This document shows positions 51,869 through 60,304 of a stretch of DNA of 64,000 nucleotides, piece by piece. Position 1 is the first letter of the stretch. Every line of letters starts with the position of its first letter. The notes under the pieces are model-generated. The model did not search any database. It had not been told where the DNA came from and saw nothing but the letters and a program-made list of their open reading frames with translations. A program made the position numbers and the translations under genes. The stretch lies in NCBI RefSeq assembly GCF_003626635.1, contig NZ_RAZT01000005.1, positions 310,001 to 374,000 of the forward strand. Reading direction: 5' to 3'. Origin of the DNA: Micromonospora musae (GTDB taxonomy: Bacteria; Actinomycetota; Actinomycetes; Mycobacteriales; Micromonosporaceae).

Positions 51869-53890
51869 TTGAGCGACACCACCGACGTGACGTCGGATGT
51901 TTCCAACGTCGCTGGCGAAGCCACCACCGCCGCTCCCGCTCGTCGGCGGCGCAGCGGCACCGGTCTGTCGGCGATGCTGCTGCCAGAGCTCCAGAGCCTG
52001 GCCGCGTCGCTCGGCATCTCCGGCACGGCCCGCATGCGCAAGGGCGAGCTGATCAGCGCGATCTCCGAGCGGCAGGGCGGCGCCGCCGCCGGGACCCCTC
52101 GACCTCGGGCCGAGGTCGCGGCCGCGGCTGCTCCGGCCCGTGAGGAGGTGCACGCCGAGGTGCGGGAGACGACTGAGCGGCCGGAGGCCGAGCGGCGTAC
52201 CGCCGAGGCGGCGCCCGCCGAGCAGGCCACCACCGAGACCGAGGGTCGCGGCCGGGGTCGGCGTCGGGCGCGTACCGAGGAGCGTGTCGCCGAGACTCGG
52301 ACCGAGACGGCCGAGACCGGTGAGCGTGCCGATCGGGGCGAGGGCCGCGGTGGGCGTGACCGCAACGAGCGCGGCGACCGTGCCGAGCGCGGCGACCGTG
52401 CCGAGCGCGGCGACCGTGCCGAGCGCGGCGACCGTGCCGAGCGTGGTGACCGCGGTGAGCGCAACGAGCGGGCCGAGCGCGGCGAGCGTGGGGACCGCAA
52501 CGAGCGGGCCGAGCGCGGCGACCGGGCTGAGCGCGCGGACCGCAACGATCGCGGTGACCGCAACGACCGCGGTGACCGTGGTGACCGCAACGACCGTGGT
52601 GACCGGGGCCAGCGTGCCGAGCGGGAGCTCGACGGCGACGACGACGGCGAGGGCGGTGGCCGGCGGGGCCGGCGCAGCCGCTTCCGGGACCGTCGCCGCG
52701 GCCGTGGTGAGCGTGCCGAGGGCGGCGAGGGTGCCCGTGAGCCGCAGGTCGGCGAGGACGACGTGCTCGTCCCAGTGGCCGGCATCATCGACGTGCTCGA
52801 CAACTACGCCTTCGTCCGGACCACCGGCTACCTCGCCGGCCCGAACGACGTGTACGTGTCGATGTCGCAGATCAAGAAGTACGGCCTGCGTCGCGGTGAC
52901 GCGATCACCGGTGCCGTCCGGGCGGCTCGCGAGGGCGAGCAGCGGCGGGACAAGTACAACCCGCTGGTCCGGCTGGACACCATCAACGGGATGGAGCCGG
53001 AGGAGGCCAGGCGTCGGCCGGAGTTCTACAAGCTGACCCCGCTCTACCCGCAGGAGCGGCTGCGGCTGGAGACCGAGCCGCACATCCTGACCACCCGGGT
53101 GATCGACCTGGTCATGCCGATCGGCAAGGGGCAGCGGGCGCTCATCGTCTCACCGCCGAAGGCCGGTAAGACGATGGTGCTGCAGGCGATCGCGAACGCG
53201 ATCACCCGCAACAACCCGGAGTGCCACCTGATGGTGGTGCTGGTGGACGAGCGTCCCGAAGAGGTCACCGACATGCAGCGGTCGGTGAAGGGCGAGGTCA
53301 TCGCGGCCACGTTCGACCGCCCGCCGCAGGACCACACGACGGTGGCCGAGCTGGCGATCGAGCGCGCGAAGCGCCTGGTCGAGCTGGGACACGACGTGGT
53401 CGTGCTGCTCGACTCGGTGACCCGGCTCGGTCGGTCGTACAACCTGGCGGCCCCGGCCAGCGGCCGGATCATGTCGGGCGGTATCGACTCCACCGCGCTC
53501 TACCCGCCGAAGCGCTTCCTCGGCGCGGCCCGCAACATCGAGAACGGCGGGTCGCTGACCATCCTCGCCACCGCGCTGGTGGAGACCGGCTCGATGGCCG
53601 ACACGGTCATCTTCGAGGAGTTCAAGGGCACCGGCAACGCCGAGCTGAAGCTGGACCGGAAGATTGCCGACAAGCGGGTCTTCCCGGCGATCGACATCAA
53701 CCCCTCCGGTACCCGCAAGGAGGAGGTCCTGCTCGCGCCGGAGGAGCTGGCCATCATCCACAAGCTGCGGAAGGTCCTGCACTCGCTGGACTCTCAGGCG
53801 GCTCTGGATCTGCTGCTGGACCGGCTCAAGCAGTCGCGTACCAACATCGAGTTCCTGATGCAGATCGCGAAGTCCACGCCGGGGGAGTGA
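51869..53890 (+). CDS. rho: Transcription termination factor Rho with Arg/Asp-rich insert
   Basis: 673 residues; E. coli Rho is 419. An N-terminal Rho helix domain (about 32-70; LPELQSLAASLGISG) is followed by a ~190-residue charged insert dominated by RGDRAE/RNDRGD repeats, then the RNA-binding cold-shock domain (GIIDVLDNYAFVRTTGYL) and the hexameric ATPase with Walker A PPKAGKTM, Walker B VVVLLDS and the arginine-finger region. The start is TTG 51869 with GAGGGAAGGA 6 nt before; an upstream ATG (51797) gives non-family sequence. High-GC actinobacteria commonly carry this insert, which aids RNA binding. A 16-bp terminator follows. Confidence 0.96.
   Translation: MSDTTDVTSDVSNVAGEATTAAPARRRRSGTGLSAMLLPELQSLAASLGISGTARMRKGELISAISERQGGAAAGTPRPRAEVAAAAAPAREEVHAEVRETTERPEAERRTAEAAPAEQATTETEGRGRGRRRARTEERVAETRTETAETGERADRGEGRGGRDRNERGDRAERGDRAERGDRAERGDRAERGDRGERNERAERGERGDRNERAERGDRAERADRNDRGDRNDRGDRGDRNDRGDRGQRAERELDGDDDGEGGGRRGRRSRFRDRRRGRGERAEGGEGAREPQVGEDDVLVPVAGIIDVLDNYAFVRTTGYLAGPNDVYVSMSQIKKYGLRRGDAITGAVRAAREGEQRRDKYNPLVRLDTINGMEPEEARRRPEFYKLTPLYPQERLRLETEPHILTTRVIDLVMPIGKGQRALIVSPPKAGKTMVLQAIANAITRNNPECHLMVVLVDERPEEVTDMQRSVKGEVIAATFDRPPQDHTTVAELAIERAKRLVELGHDVVVLLDSVTRLGRSYNLAAPASGRIMSGGIDSTALYPPKRFLGAARNIENGGSLTILATALVETGSMADTVIFEEFKGTGNAELKLDRKIADKRVFPAIDINPSGTRKEEVLLAPEELAIIHKLRKVLHSLDSQAALDLLLDRLKQSRTNIEFLMQIAKSTPGE
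52367..52438 (+). repeat. Four perfect 18-bp tandem repeats in rho
   Basis: The unit GAGCGCGGCGACCGTGCC occurs four times in a row without change and encodes repeated Glu-Arg-Gly-Asp-Arg-Ala. Further degenerate units follow up to about 52620. Perfect DNA identity makes this a likely site of copy-number variation. Confidence 0.9.
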
Positions 53891-53908
53891 CCCCGGGGTA
53901 GGAGGCGA

Positions 53909-53944
53909 CAGGAGGGGCACGGCCGGTCGGCCGTGCCCCTCCTG
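53909..53944. terminator. Terminator after rho
   Basis: Arms 53909-53924 and 53929-53944 pair perfectly over 16 bp with a 4-nt loop, 18 nt past the rho stop. Confidence 0.9.
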
Positions 53945-54079
53945 CTGTACCGGCCGGCGCGGCGACTTCCCGTCCCATCGCTCCACTCCGGATCGACATC
54001 GCCGGACATGAGTGCAGCTTTCCTCCATTCATGCGGACGCTATTGAAACTTCTATTCAGTGTCCGGTTGACTGTCGTCC

Positions 54080-57000
54080 ATGCGTACCCGCAGACGATCC
54101 GCCCACCTCGCCGGCGTCCTGCTGCTGACGCCGCTGCTGACCCTGGCCGGCCCACCACCGGCCACCGCCGCGCCGACCACCGCCGGCTACGCCGCGCCGG
54201 CCACCGCCACCGCCCCCGTCCCCGTCCCCGACGTCGACGTCGAGCCGGCCGGTGGACTGGAGACCACGAGGACCAGCCGCCCCGTCGCGCCCGGAGTCCA
54301 GCTCACCTCCTTCGACCGATACGACGCCGAAGGTTGGCTGCGCGCCGACGCGCTCACCGCCGACCTCAACGGCGGCGTCACCGTGGACTACGTCAACTCC
54401 GGCGTGGTCAGCGGAACAGAGCCGCTGCGCGCCGCCGTGGACCGTACCCGCGCGGTCGCCGCGGTCAACGGCGACTTCTTCGACATCAACAACTCCGGAG
54501 CCGCGCAGGGGGTCGGCATCCGCGACGGTGAACTCATCCAGTCGGCGGTAAGCGGGCACCGCAACGCGGTGGCGGTGACGAGCCAGGGCGTCGGCCGGGT
54601 CGTCGAGGTGAACTTCGACGGCACCGCCACCCTGCCCACCGGAGCGGTCACGCTCACCCAGTTCAACAACATGGTCCAGGCCGGCGGCGTCGGTGTCTTC
54701 ACCGCGCTCTGGGGGACGTACCCCCGCGAGCGGGCGGTCTCCGGCGCGACGCGCGTCACCGAGGTCACCGTGGTCGACGGTCACGTGGCCCGGGTGGACC
54801 CGGCAGCGGGCAGCGGACCCATCCCCGCCGGGACCACCCTCCTGCTCGGCCGGGAGGGCGGCGCCGACGCGCTCGCCGGGCTGCGCCCCGGTGACCCGGT
54901 GGAGGTGGCCTGGCAGCCGAAGCCGTCCGACGGCAGCAACCTGCACGCCGCGGTCGGCGGCGGGAACGTGCTGGTCCGCGACGGCGTGGTGCAGACGATC
55001 GCGGATCCGTCGCTGGCGCCGCGCACGGCTGTCGGCTTCACCGCCGACGGCCGAAAAATGATCATGCTGACGGTGGACGGCCGGCAGGTCGACAGCCGAG
55101 GCGTCACGCAGACCGAGATGGGCCGGATGATGGCCGAGCTGGGTGCGCAGAACGCGCTCAACCTCGACGGCGGCGGCTCCTCGACGCTGCTCGCCCGCGA
55201 GCCGGGCGCGGCCGCCGTCCAGGTGGAGAACAGCCCCTCGGACGGCTCCGAGCGCCCCGTCCCCAACGGCCTCGCCCTCTACGCCCCGAAGGGCAGCGGG
55301 CGGCTGACCGGCTACTGGGTGGGAACGGCCGCCGACCCGACCGCCGCGCCGGGCGTCTCCCCGGTCCGCGGCGGCCGGCCGGACCGGGTCTTCCCCGGGC
55401 TCAGCCGCCGCCTCACCGCCGCCGGCCACGACGAGACGTACGGTCCGGCGGCCGGCAGGCCGAGCTGGCAGACCCGACCCGCGACGCGCGGCCGGGTGGA
55501 CGGCGACAACATCTTCCGCGCCCTGCTGCCCGGCCCGGCGACCGTCACCGCGCGCCGAGGTGGCGCCACCGGATCGCTCGACCTCACCGTCCTCGGGCCG
55601 CTCGCCGGCATCGACGCCACGGTCGAGCGGGTCGGCCTGACCGGGCTCGACGGCAAGGCACGCCTCGGCGTGGTCGGACGCGACGCCGAGGGGAACACCG
55701 CTCCGATCGAGCCCGCCGACCTGGAGCTGGAGTACGACCACGACCTGCTGCGGATCGTCCCCGACGACGACGGCAACCTCACGGTCACCGCGCTGCGCGA
55801 CACCGGTGCCGCCCTCGTCACCGTCCAGGTCCGAGGGGAGCGCACCGTCGTCCCGGTCACCATCGGGCTGACCGACCAGCCGGTGGCGGACTTCGAGGAC
55901 GGGGCCGCCTGGAGGTTCAGCCAGGCGCGGGCGAGCGGATCCGTCGCTCCCGTGCCGGGCCACACCGGCACCGGCCTGAAGCTCTCGTACGACTTCGGCC
56001 AGTCCACCGGCACCCGCGCCGCGTACGCGGACCCGCCGGCCTGGATCGAGGTCCCCGGTCAACCGCAGGCGTTCGGAATGTGGATCCACGGCAACGGCAA
56101 GGGGGAGTGGCCGAGCCTGCACCTGCACGACGCCCAGGACACCCAGCACGTGCTGCGCGGGCCGTACATCACCTGGACCGGATGGCGGTACGTGGAGTTC
56201 GCCGTTCCGGCCGGGGTGCAGTACCCGGTGCGGATCCGGCGGTTCTACGTGGCCGAGACCGACGCCGCTGCCCAGTACACCAGCGAGATCGTCATCGACG
56301 ACCTGGTGGCCAAGGTGCCGCCGTCGGTGGACGTACCCGCCGAAGAGCCGGAGACCGACCGGGTGGTGGTCACCGACGGCACCGTCGACGCCGCGCCGTG
56401 GCGCTTCGCCGTGATGTCCGACGCCCAGTTCGTCGCGGCCGACCCGGAGAGTGAGCTGGTCGCCCAGGCCCGCCGTACGCTGCGCGAGATCAAGGCGTCC
56501 CGCCCGGACTTCCTGGTGATCAACGGTGATCTGGTGGACACCGCCTACCCGGCCGACTTCGAACTCGCGAAACGGCTGCTCGACGAGGAGCTCGGCGACG
56601 AACTGCCCTGGTACTACGTGCCCGGCAACCACGAGATCATGGGCGCGCCGATCAGCAACTTCCGGGCCGTCTTCGGCGACACGTCACGGGTCCTCGACCA
56701 CCGGGGCACCCGCTTCGTGACGCTGGACACCTCCACCGGCTCCCTGCGTGGTGGCGGCTTCGACCAGGTGCGGATGCTGCGCGAGGCGCTCGACTCGGCG
56801 GCCACCGACCCGGCCGTCGGCTCCGTCGTCGTACTGCACCACCATCCACCGCGCGATCCCAGCCCGGCGCAGGCGAGCCAGCTCGGCGACCGGAAGGAGG
56901 CGGCGCTCCTGGAGCAGTGGCTCGCCGACTTCCAGCACCGCACCGGCAAGGGCGCGCTCTTCGTCGGCGGGCACGTCGGCACGTTCCACGCCGAGCGGGT

Positions 57001-57499
57001 GGACGGCGTCCCGTACGTGATCAACGGCAACTCCGGCAAGACGCCCTCCACCCCGGCCGACCGGGGCGGCTTCACCGGCTGGACCGAGTTCGGCGTCGAC
57101 CCGGTCAGCCCCGCCGAGGCCGACCGGGCCCGGCGGGACCCGCTCGCCGACGGGCCGCGCTGGGTGACGGCCGAGGTGCACGCGCACACCGACCGGCTCG
57201 CGGTGAACGCCCCGACCGGCGTCGCCCTCGGCAAGCCGGTCACGGTCACCGCCACGCTGACCCAGCCGGGTGGGCGTACGGTCCCGGTGGCCGCGCCGGT
57301 GAGCGCCGACTGGTCCGCGTCGCCGAACGTGCACATCGGGCCGCTGACCGGGCTGCGACCGTGGCACGTGGCCCGGTTCGACCCGGCCACCGGCCGGCTC
57401 ACCGCGCTGCGCCCCGGCGCCTCGCTGGTGCTGGCGGTGACGGTCAACGGCGTACGCGCCCAGGCCACCATCACCACGGCGCTGCGCGCTGCCGCCTGA
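54080..57499 (+). CDS. Secreted phosphodiester glycosidase (NAGPA) and metallophosphoesterase protein
   Basis: 1139 residues. A signal peptide (about 1-30, ending ATAAP) precedes a NAGPA/phosphodiester glycosidase domain (about 75-400; AAVNGDFFDINNSG and NALNLDGGGSST are its markers). Ig-like beta domains follow, then a calcineurin-like phosphoesterase domain (about 770-980) with VINGDLVD, PGNHE, LHHHPP and GGHVGTFHA. Motif I reads SDAQF, i.e. Gln where most members have His. It may strip phosphodiester-linked sugars and phosphate from teichoic acids or other envelope polymers. No ribosome site is clear before ATG 54080, but AT-rich sequence (54041-54060) suggests a promoter. Confidence 0.85.
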   Translation: MRTRRRSAHLAGVLLLTPLLTLAGPPPATAAPTTAGYAAPATATAPVPVPDVDVEPAGGLETTRTSRPVAPGVQLTSFDRYDAEGWLRADALTADLNGGVTVDYVNSGVVSGTEPLRAAVDRTRAVAAVNGDFFDINNSGAAQGVGIRDGELIQSAVSGHRNAVAVTSQGVGRVVEVNFDGTATLPTGAVTLTQFNNMVQAGGVGVFTALWGTYPRERAVSGATRVTEVTVVDGHVARVDPAAGSGPIPAGTTLLLGREGGADALAGLRPGDPVEVAWQPKPSDGSNLHAAVGGGNVLVRDGVVQTIADPSLAPRTAVGFTADGRKMIMLTVDGRQVDSRGVTQTEMGRMMAELGAQNALNLDGGGSSTLLAREPGAAAVQVENSPSDGSERPVPNGLALYAPKGSGRLTGYWVGTAADPTAAPGVSPVRGGRPDRVFPGLSRRLTAAGHDETYGPAAGRPSWQTRPATRGRVDGDNIFRALLPGPATVTARRGGATGSLDLTVLGPLAGIDATVERVGLTGLDGKARLGVVGRDAEGNTAPIEPADLELEYDHDLLRIVPDDDGNLTVTALRDTGAALVTVQVRGERTVVPVTIGLTDQPVADFEDGAAWRFSQARASGSVAPVPGHTGTGLKLSYDFGQSTGTRAAYADPPAWIEVPGQPQAFGMWIHGNGKGEWPSLHLHDAQDTQHVLRGPYITWTGWRYVEFAVPAGVQYPVRIRRFYVAETDAAAQYTSEIVIDDLVAKVPPSVDVPAEEPETDRVVVTDGTVDAAPWRFAVMSDAQFVAADPESELVAQARRTLREIKASRPDFLVINGDLVDTAYPADFELAKRLLDEELGDELPWYYVPGNHEIMGAPISNFRAVFGDTSRVLDHRGTRFVTLDTSTGSLRGGGFDQVRMLREALDSAATDPAVGSVVVLHHHPPRDPSPAQASQLGDRKEAALLEQWLADFQHRTGKGALFVGGHVGTFHAERVDGVPYVINGNSGKTPSTPADRGGFTGWTEFGVDPVSPAEADRARRDPLADGPRWVTAEVHAHTDRLAVNAPTGVALGKPVTVTATLTQPGGRTVPVAAPVSADWSASPNVHIGPLTGLRPWHVARFDPATGRLTALRPGASLVLAVTVNGVRAQATITTALRAAA

Positions 57500-57504
57500 G
57501 CAGG

Positions 57505-57533
57505 GGAGGGGCCCCGGTCGCCGGGGCCCCTCC
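57505..57533. terminator. Bidirectional terminator
   Basis: Arms 57505-57517 and 57521-57533 pair perfectly over 13 bp with a TCG loop, in the 37-nt gap between convergent genes. Confidence 0.85.
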
Positions 57534-57536
57534 GCC

Positions 57537-58433
57537 TCAGAAGTCCCCGTCGGCGACCTGGAACACCGTGAGGCCCAGGGAACGCCACATCCGGACCACC
57601 TGCGCCCGGTCGTCGAAGACACCGACCACCCGGTAGCGGTCCCGCACCTCCCGCTCGTAGATCTCCCGCTTGACCATCGAGTCCTTCCGGGCGTCACCCA
57701 CCGCCCGCAGGTGCAGCGCGAGGTACGGCACCCGGACGTGCCGCGCCAGCCAGGCCATCGTGTCGACCCGCGCCGAGGCGTCCCGGCCGGAGCAGAAGAC
57801 CACCCCGTACCCGGCCGCGTGCATGGCCCGGACCGCGGCGATCACCGCCTCGTTCGGCTCGTCCTCGGCGACCCGCGTCATGTCGTACGGGCTGCGGGAG
57901 ACGTGCAGCGCGACGGTGCCGTCGATGTCCACCAGAACGATCTCCGGCGCTCCCGCCGGGGCGGGGTGCACCCGCTTCGGGCGGCCGGCGCGGGCCTGCG
58001 GCACCGGCAGCGGCAGCGGACGCCCCGCCAGGTAGCGCTCGTGCAGCCGGCGGATCGCGGCCTCGCCGACCCGGTCCGGCTCCGGCCGGGCGGCGTCCCG
58101 GCGCAGGCACTCGTCCAGCGGGACGTCGGTGAAGTCGTGCACCTCGAACTCGGCGCCGTACCGTTCGGCCAGCTCGGCCCAGTCCCGCAGCGTCCGGGCG
58201 CGCAGGTTGGTGTCGTCCACGCAGACGTCGGCCCGGGCCCGGAGCAGCGCCTCGACCTGGGCCCGCTGGGCGGTGGTCACCTGGGCCTCCGCCCACTGGG
58301 TGAACAACCGCTCGCCGTGCAGCATCCGCCGCAGGTCGTCGCGGTTCACCCGGACCACGGACGGCTGGAGCGTACGGGCGAAGGTGGTCTTTCCCGAGGC
58401 GGGCAGCCCGCGGGTCGCGATCAGGCGGGGCAT
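57537..58433 (-). CDS. T4-Pnkp-like polynucleotide kinase 3'-phosphatase
   Basis: 298 residues, almost the length of phage T4 Pnkp (301). The N-terminal kinase has P-loop GLPASGKTT (residues 9-17), NRDDLRRML and DDTNLRARTL; the C-terminal HAD-type phosphatase has VDIDGTVALH, FCSGRDASARVDT and DDRAQVVRMW, with a final QVADGDF very like that of T4 Pnkp as I recall it. The enzyme would put phosphate on 5'-OH ends and remove 3'-phosphates, healing RNA or DNA breaks. No RNA ligase is adjacent. ATG 58433 has GGAGG 8 nt upstream. The annotation AAA-family ATPase would understate it. Confidence 0.88.
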   Translation of the reverse strand: MPRLIATRGLPASGKTTFARTLQPSVVRVNRDDLRRMLHGERLFTQWAEAQVTTAQRAQVEALLRARADVCVDDTNLRARTLRDWAELAERYGAEFEVHDFTDVPLDECLRRDAARPEPDRVGEAAIRRLHERYLAGRPLPLPVPQARAGRPKRVHPAPAGAPEIVLVDIDGTVALHVSRSPYDMTRVAEDEPNEAVIAAVRAMHAAGYGVVFCSGRDASARVDTMAWLARHVRVPYLALHLRAVGDARKDSMVKREIYEREVRDRYRVVGVFDDRAQVVRMWRSLGLTVFQVADGDF

Positions 58434-58734
58434 CGCGTACACCTCCGTCGTCGGCCTCCGGCGGGCGCCCTGCGGCGCGGGGTCGATCGTGCCCCACCCG
58501 GGGTACGACCCGGGGGTGGGTGCCGGGTGAATGCCCGGACAGCGGACGGGAATGCCGGTGGGACGCCGTGCGTTGTCGAAGCCGGACCAGCGGTGCCGCC
58601 CGATGACGGGTCAGGCCGGCAGCCATGGCACACTGGTCAATCGGCCACCGGTTCCGGTTCACGCCTGAGCCCGTCGTACATGCGGCGGGTGGCGACGGCG
58701 ACCCGGCGACCACCGACGAAAGGACCGAGGCGAC

Positions 58735-58959
58735 ATGAAGCCCAACATCCACCCGGAGTACGTGACCACCGAGGTCCGCTGCTCCTGCGGCAACACTTTC
58801 ACGACCCGCAGCACCGCCAAGGGCGGCGAGATCAGCGTCGAGACCTGCAGCGCCTGCCACCCGTTCTACACCGGTAAGCAGCGCGTGCTGGACACCGCCG
58901 GTCGGGTCGCGAAGTTCCAGCAGAAGTACGCCAAGGTTCAGGCCAAGAAGGCCAAGTAA
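58735..58959 (+). CDS. rpmE: 50S ribosomal protein L31 (zinc-binding type)
   Basis: 74 residues. The CSCGNTF and [14 protein letters not shown] motifs contain four cysteines for zinc, marking the primary C+ form and not the zinc-free backup copy that Zur controls. AAAGGACCGAGG precedes the ATG. Its place between rho and prfA is the standard actinobacterial order, although two unrelated genes have come between rho and rpmE here. The 292-nt gap before it shows no gene. Confidence 0.97.
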   Translation: MKPNIHPEYVTTEVRCSCGNTFTTRSTAKGGEISVETCSACHPFYTGKQRVLDTAGRVAKFQQKYAKVQAKKAK

Positions 58960-58969
58960 CTCCTCGTTC

Positions 58970-59006
58970 GGCGCCCGCGTCCGGTTTCCCACCGGACGCG
59001 GGCGCC
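58970..59006. terminator. Terminator after rpmE
   Basis: Arms 58970-58985 and 58991-59006 pair perfectly over 16 bp around a TTCCC loop. Some transcription presumably continues into, or restarts before, prfA. Confidence 0.85.
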
Positions 59007-59076
59007 GTCCGTATTACCGCCGGTTCCCCTCCGGTACGCCGGCCCTCCGTCCTCGCGTCGAAGGAGCATCCGCAGC

Positions 59077-60165
59077 ATGAGCAGCGAGCGTCTGACCGCC
59101 CTTCTCGACGAGTACGCGGACCTGGAGAAGCGCCTGGCCGACCCGGCCATCCACGCCGACCAGGCGGTCGCCCGCCGGGTCGGTCGCCGGTACGCCGAGC
59201 TGGTGCCGCTGCACAAGGCGGCCGGTGAGCTGGCCCAGGCGCGCGCCGACCTGGCCGCCGCCCGGGAGCTGGCCGCGGAGGATCCGTCCTTCGCCGCCGA
59301 GGTCGACTCGATCGCCGGGACGATGCCGGCGCTGGAGGAGCGGCTGGCGGAGCTGCTGATCCCGCGCGATCCGCACGACGCCAAGGACGTGATCGTCGAG
59401 ATCAAGGCCGGCGAGGGTGGCGAGGAGTCGGCGCTCTTCGCCGGTGACCTGCTGCGGATGTACACCCGGTACGCCGAGCGGCGGGGCTGGCTGGTCGAGG
59501 TGATCGACGCCCAGGACTCCGACCTCGGTGGGATGAAGGACGTCTCGCTGGCGATCAAGACCAAGGGCGTGCCGGAGGGCGGCAACGGGGTCTGGTCCCG
59601 CCTCAAGTGGGAGGGCGGGGTGCACCGGGTGCAGCGCGTCCCGGTCACCGAGTCGCAGGGCCGCATCCACACCAGCGCGGCCGGTGTGCTCGTCCTGCCG
59701 GAGGCCGAGGAGGTCGACGTCACGATCGACCCGAACGAGCTGCGGATCGACGTGTTCCGCTCGTCCGGCCCCGGTGGGCAGTCGGTGAACACCACCGACT
59801 CGGCGGTCAGGATCACCCACCTGCCGACCGGCATCGTGGTGTCCTGCCAGAACGAGAAGTCGCAGCTGCAGAACCGGGAGCAGGCGATGCGGATCCTGCG
59901 GGCCCGGCTGCTCGCGGCGGCGCAGGAGCAGGCCGACGCGGCCGCCTCCGACGCGCGTAAGGCGCAGGTGCGCACCGTGGACCGCTCGGAGCGGATCCGC
60001 ACCTACAACTTCCCGCAGAACCGGATCACCGACCACCGGATCGGTTACACCGCGTACAACCTGGATCTGGCCCTCGCCGGTGACCTCGACGGCGTGCTCG
60101 ACGCGCTGGCCGAGGCGGACCGCGCCGCCCGCCTGGCCGGCGACACCGAACTAACCCGCCGCTGA
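59077..60165 (+). CDS. prfA: Peptide chain release factor 1
   Basis: 362 residues. The GGQ loop [17 protein letters not shown] catalyses peptide release; the codon-recognition region carries [15 protein letters not shown]. It reads UAA and UAG. The Gln of GGQ is the methylation target of PrmC, encoded 1.8 kb downstream and separated here by the opposite-strand GGDEF gene. AAGGAG precedes the ATG. Confidence 0.97.
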   Translation: MSSERLTALLDEYADLEKRLADPAIHADQAVARRVGRRYAELVPLHKAAGELAQARADLAAARELAAEDPSFAAEVDSIAGTMPALEERLAELLIPRDPHDAKDVIVEIKAGEGGEESALFAGDLLRMYTRYAERRGWLVEVIDAQDSDLGGMKDVSLAIKTKGVPEGGNGVWSRLKWEGGVHRVQRVPVTESQGRIHTSAAGVLVLPEAEEVDVTIDPNELRIDVFRSSGPGGQSVNTTDSAVRITHLPTGIVVSCQNEKSQLQNREQAMRILRARLLAAAQEQADAAASDARKAQVRTVDRSERIRTYNFPQNRITDHRIGYTAYNLDLALAGDLDGVLDALAEADRAARLAGDTELTRR

Positions 60166-60199
60166 CCCGGCCCCCGGCTCCCTGGCGCCGTCGCCCCGT

Positions 60200-60255
60200 T
60201 GATCAAGAGCTTCGCGTCACCTTCGATCACCCCGGTGACGCAAACCTCTTGATCA
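60200..60255. repeat. Inverted repeat copy D (TGATCAAGAG family)
   Basis: Arms 60200-60221 and 60234-60255 pair over 22 bp with two mismatches (60210 and 60213) and a 12-nt loop. It separates prfA from the convergent GGDEF gene. Confidence 0.85.
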
Positions 60256-60304
60256 CGCCCGGGGGACGGGGGAAGGGGAGGGGGAGGGTGTGCGTGGGGG
60301 AGGG

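Noticed and set aside
52367..52620. CRISPR-like short direct repeats
   Set aside because: The repeats are contiguous without spacers, in frame and coding for the Rho insert.
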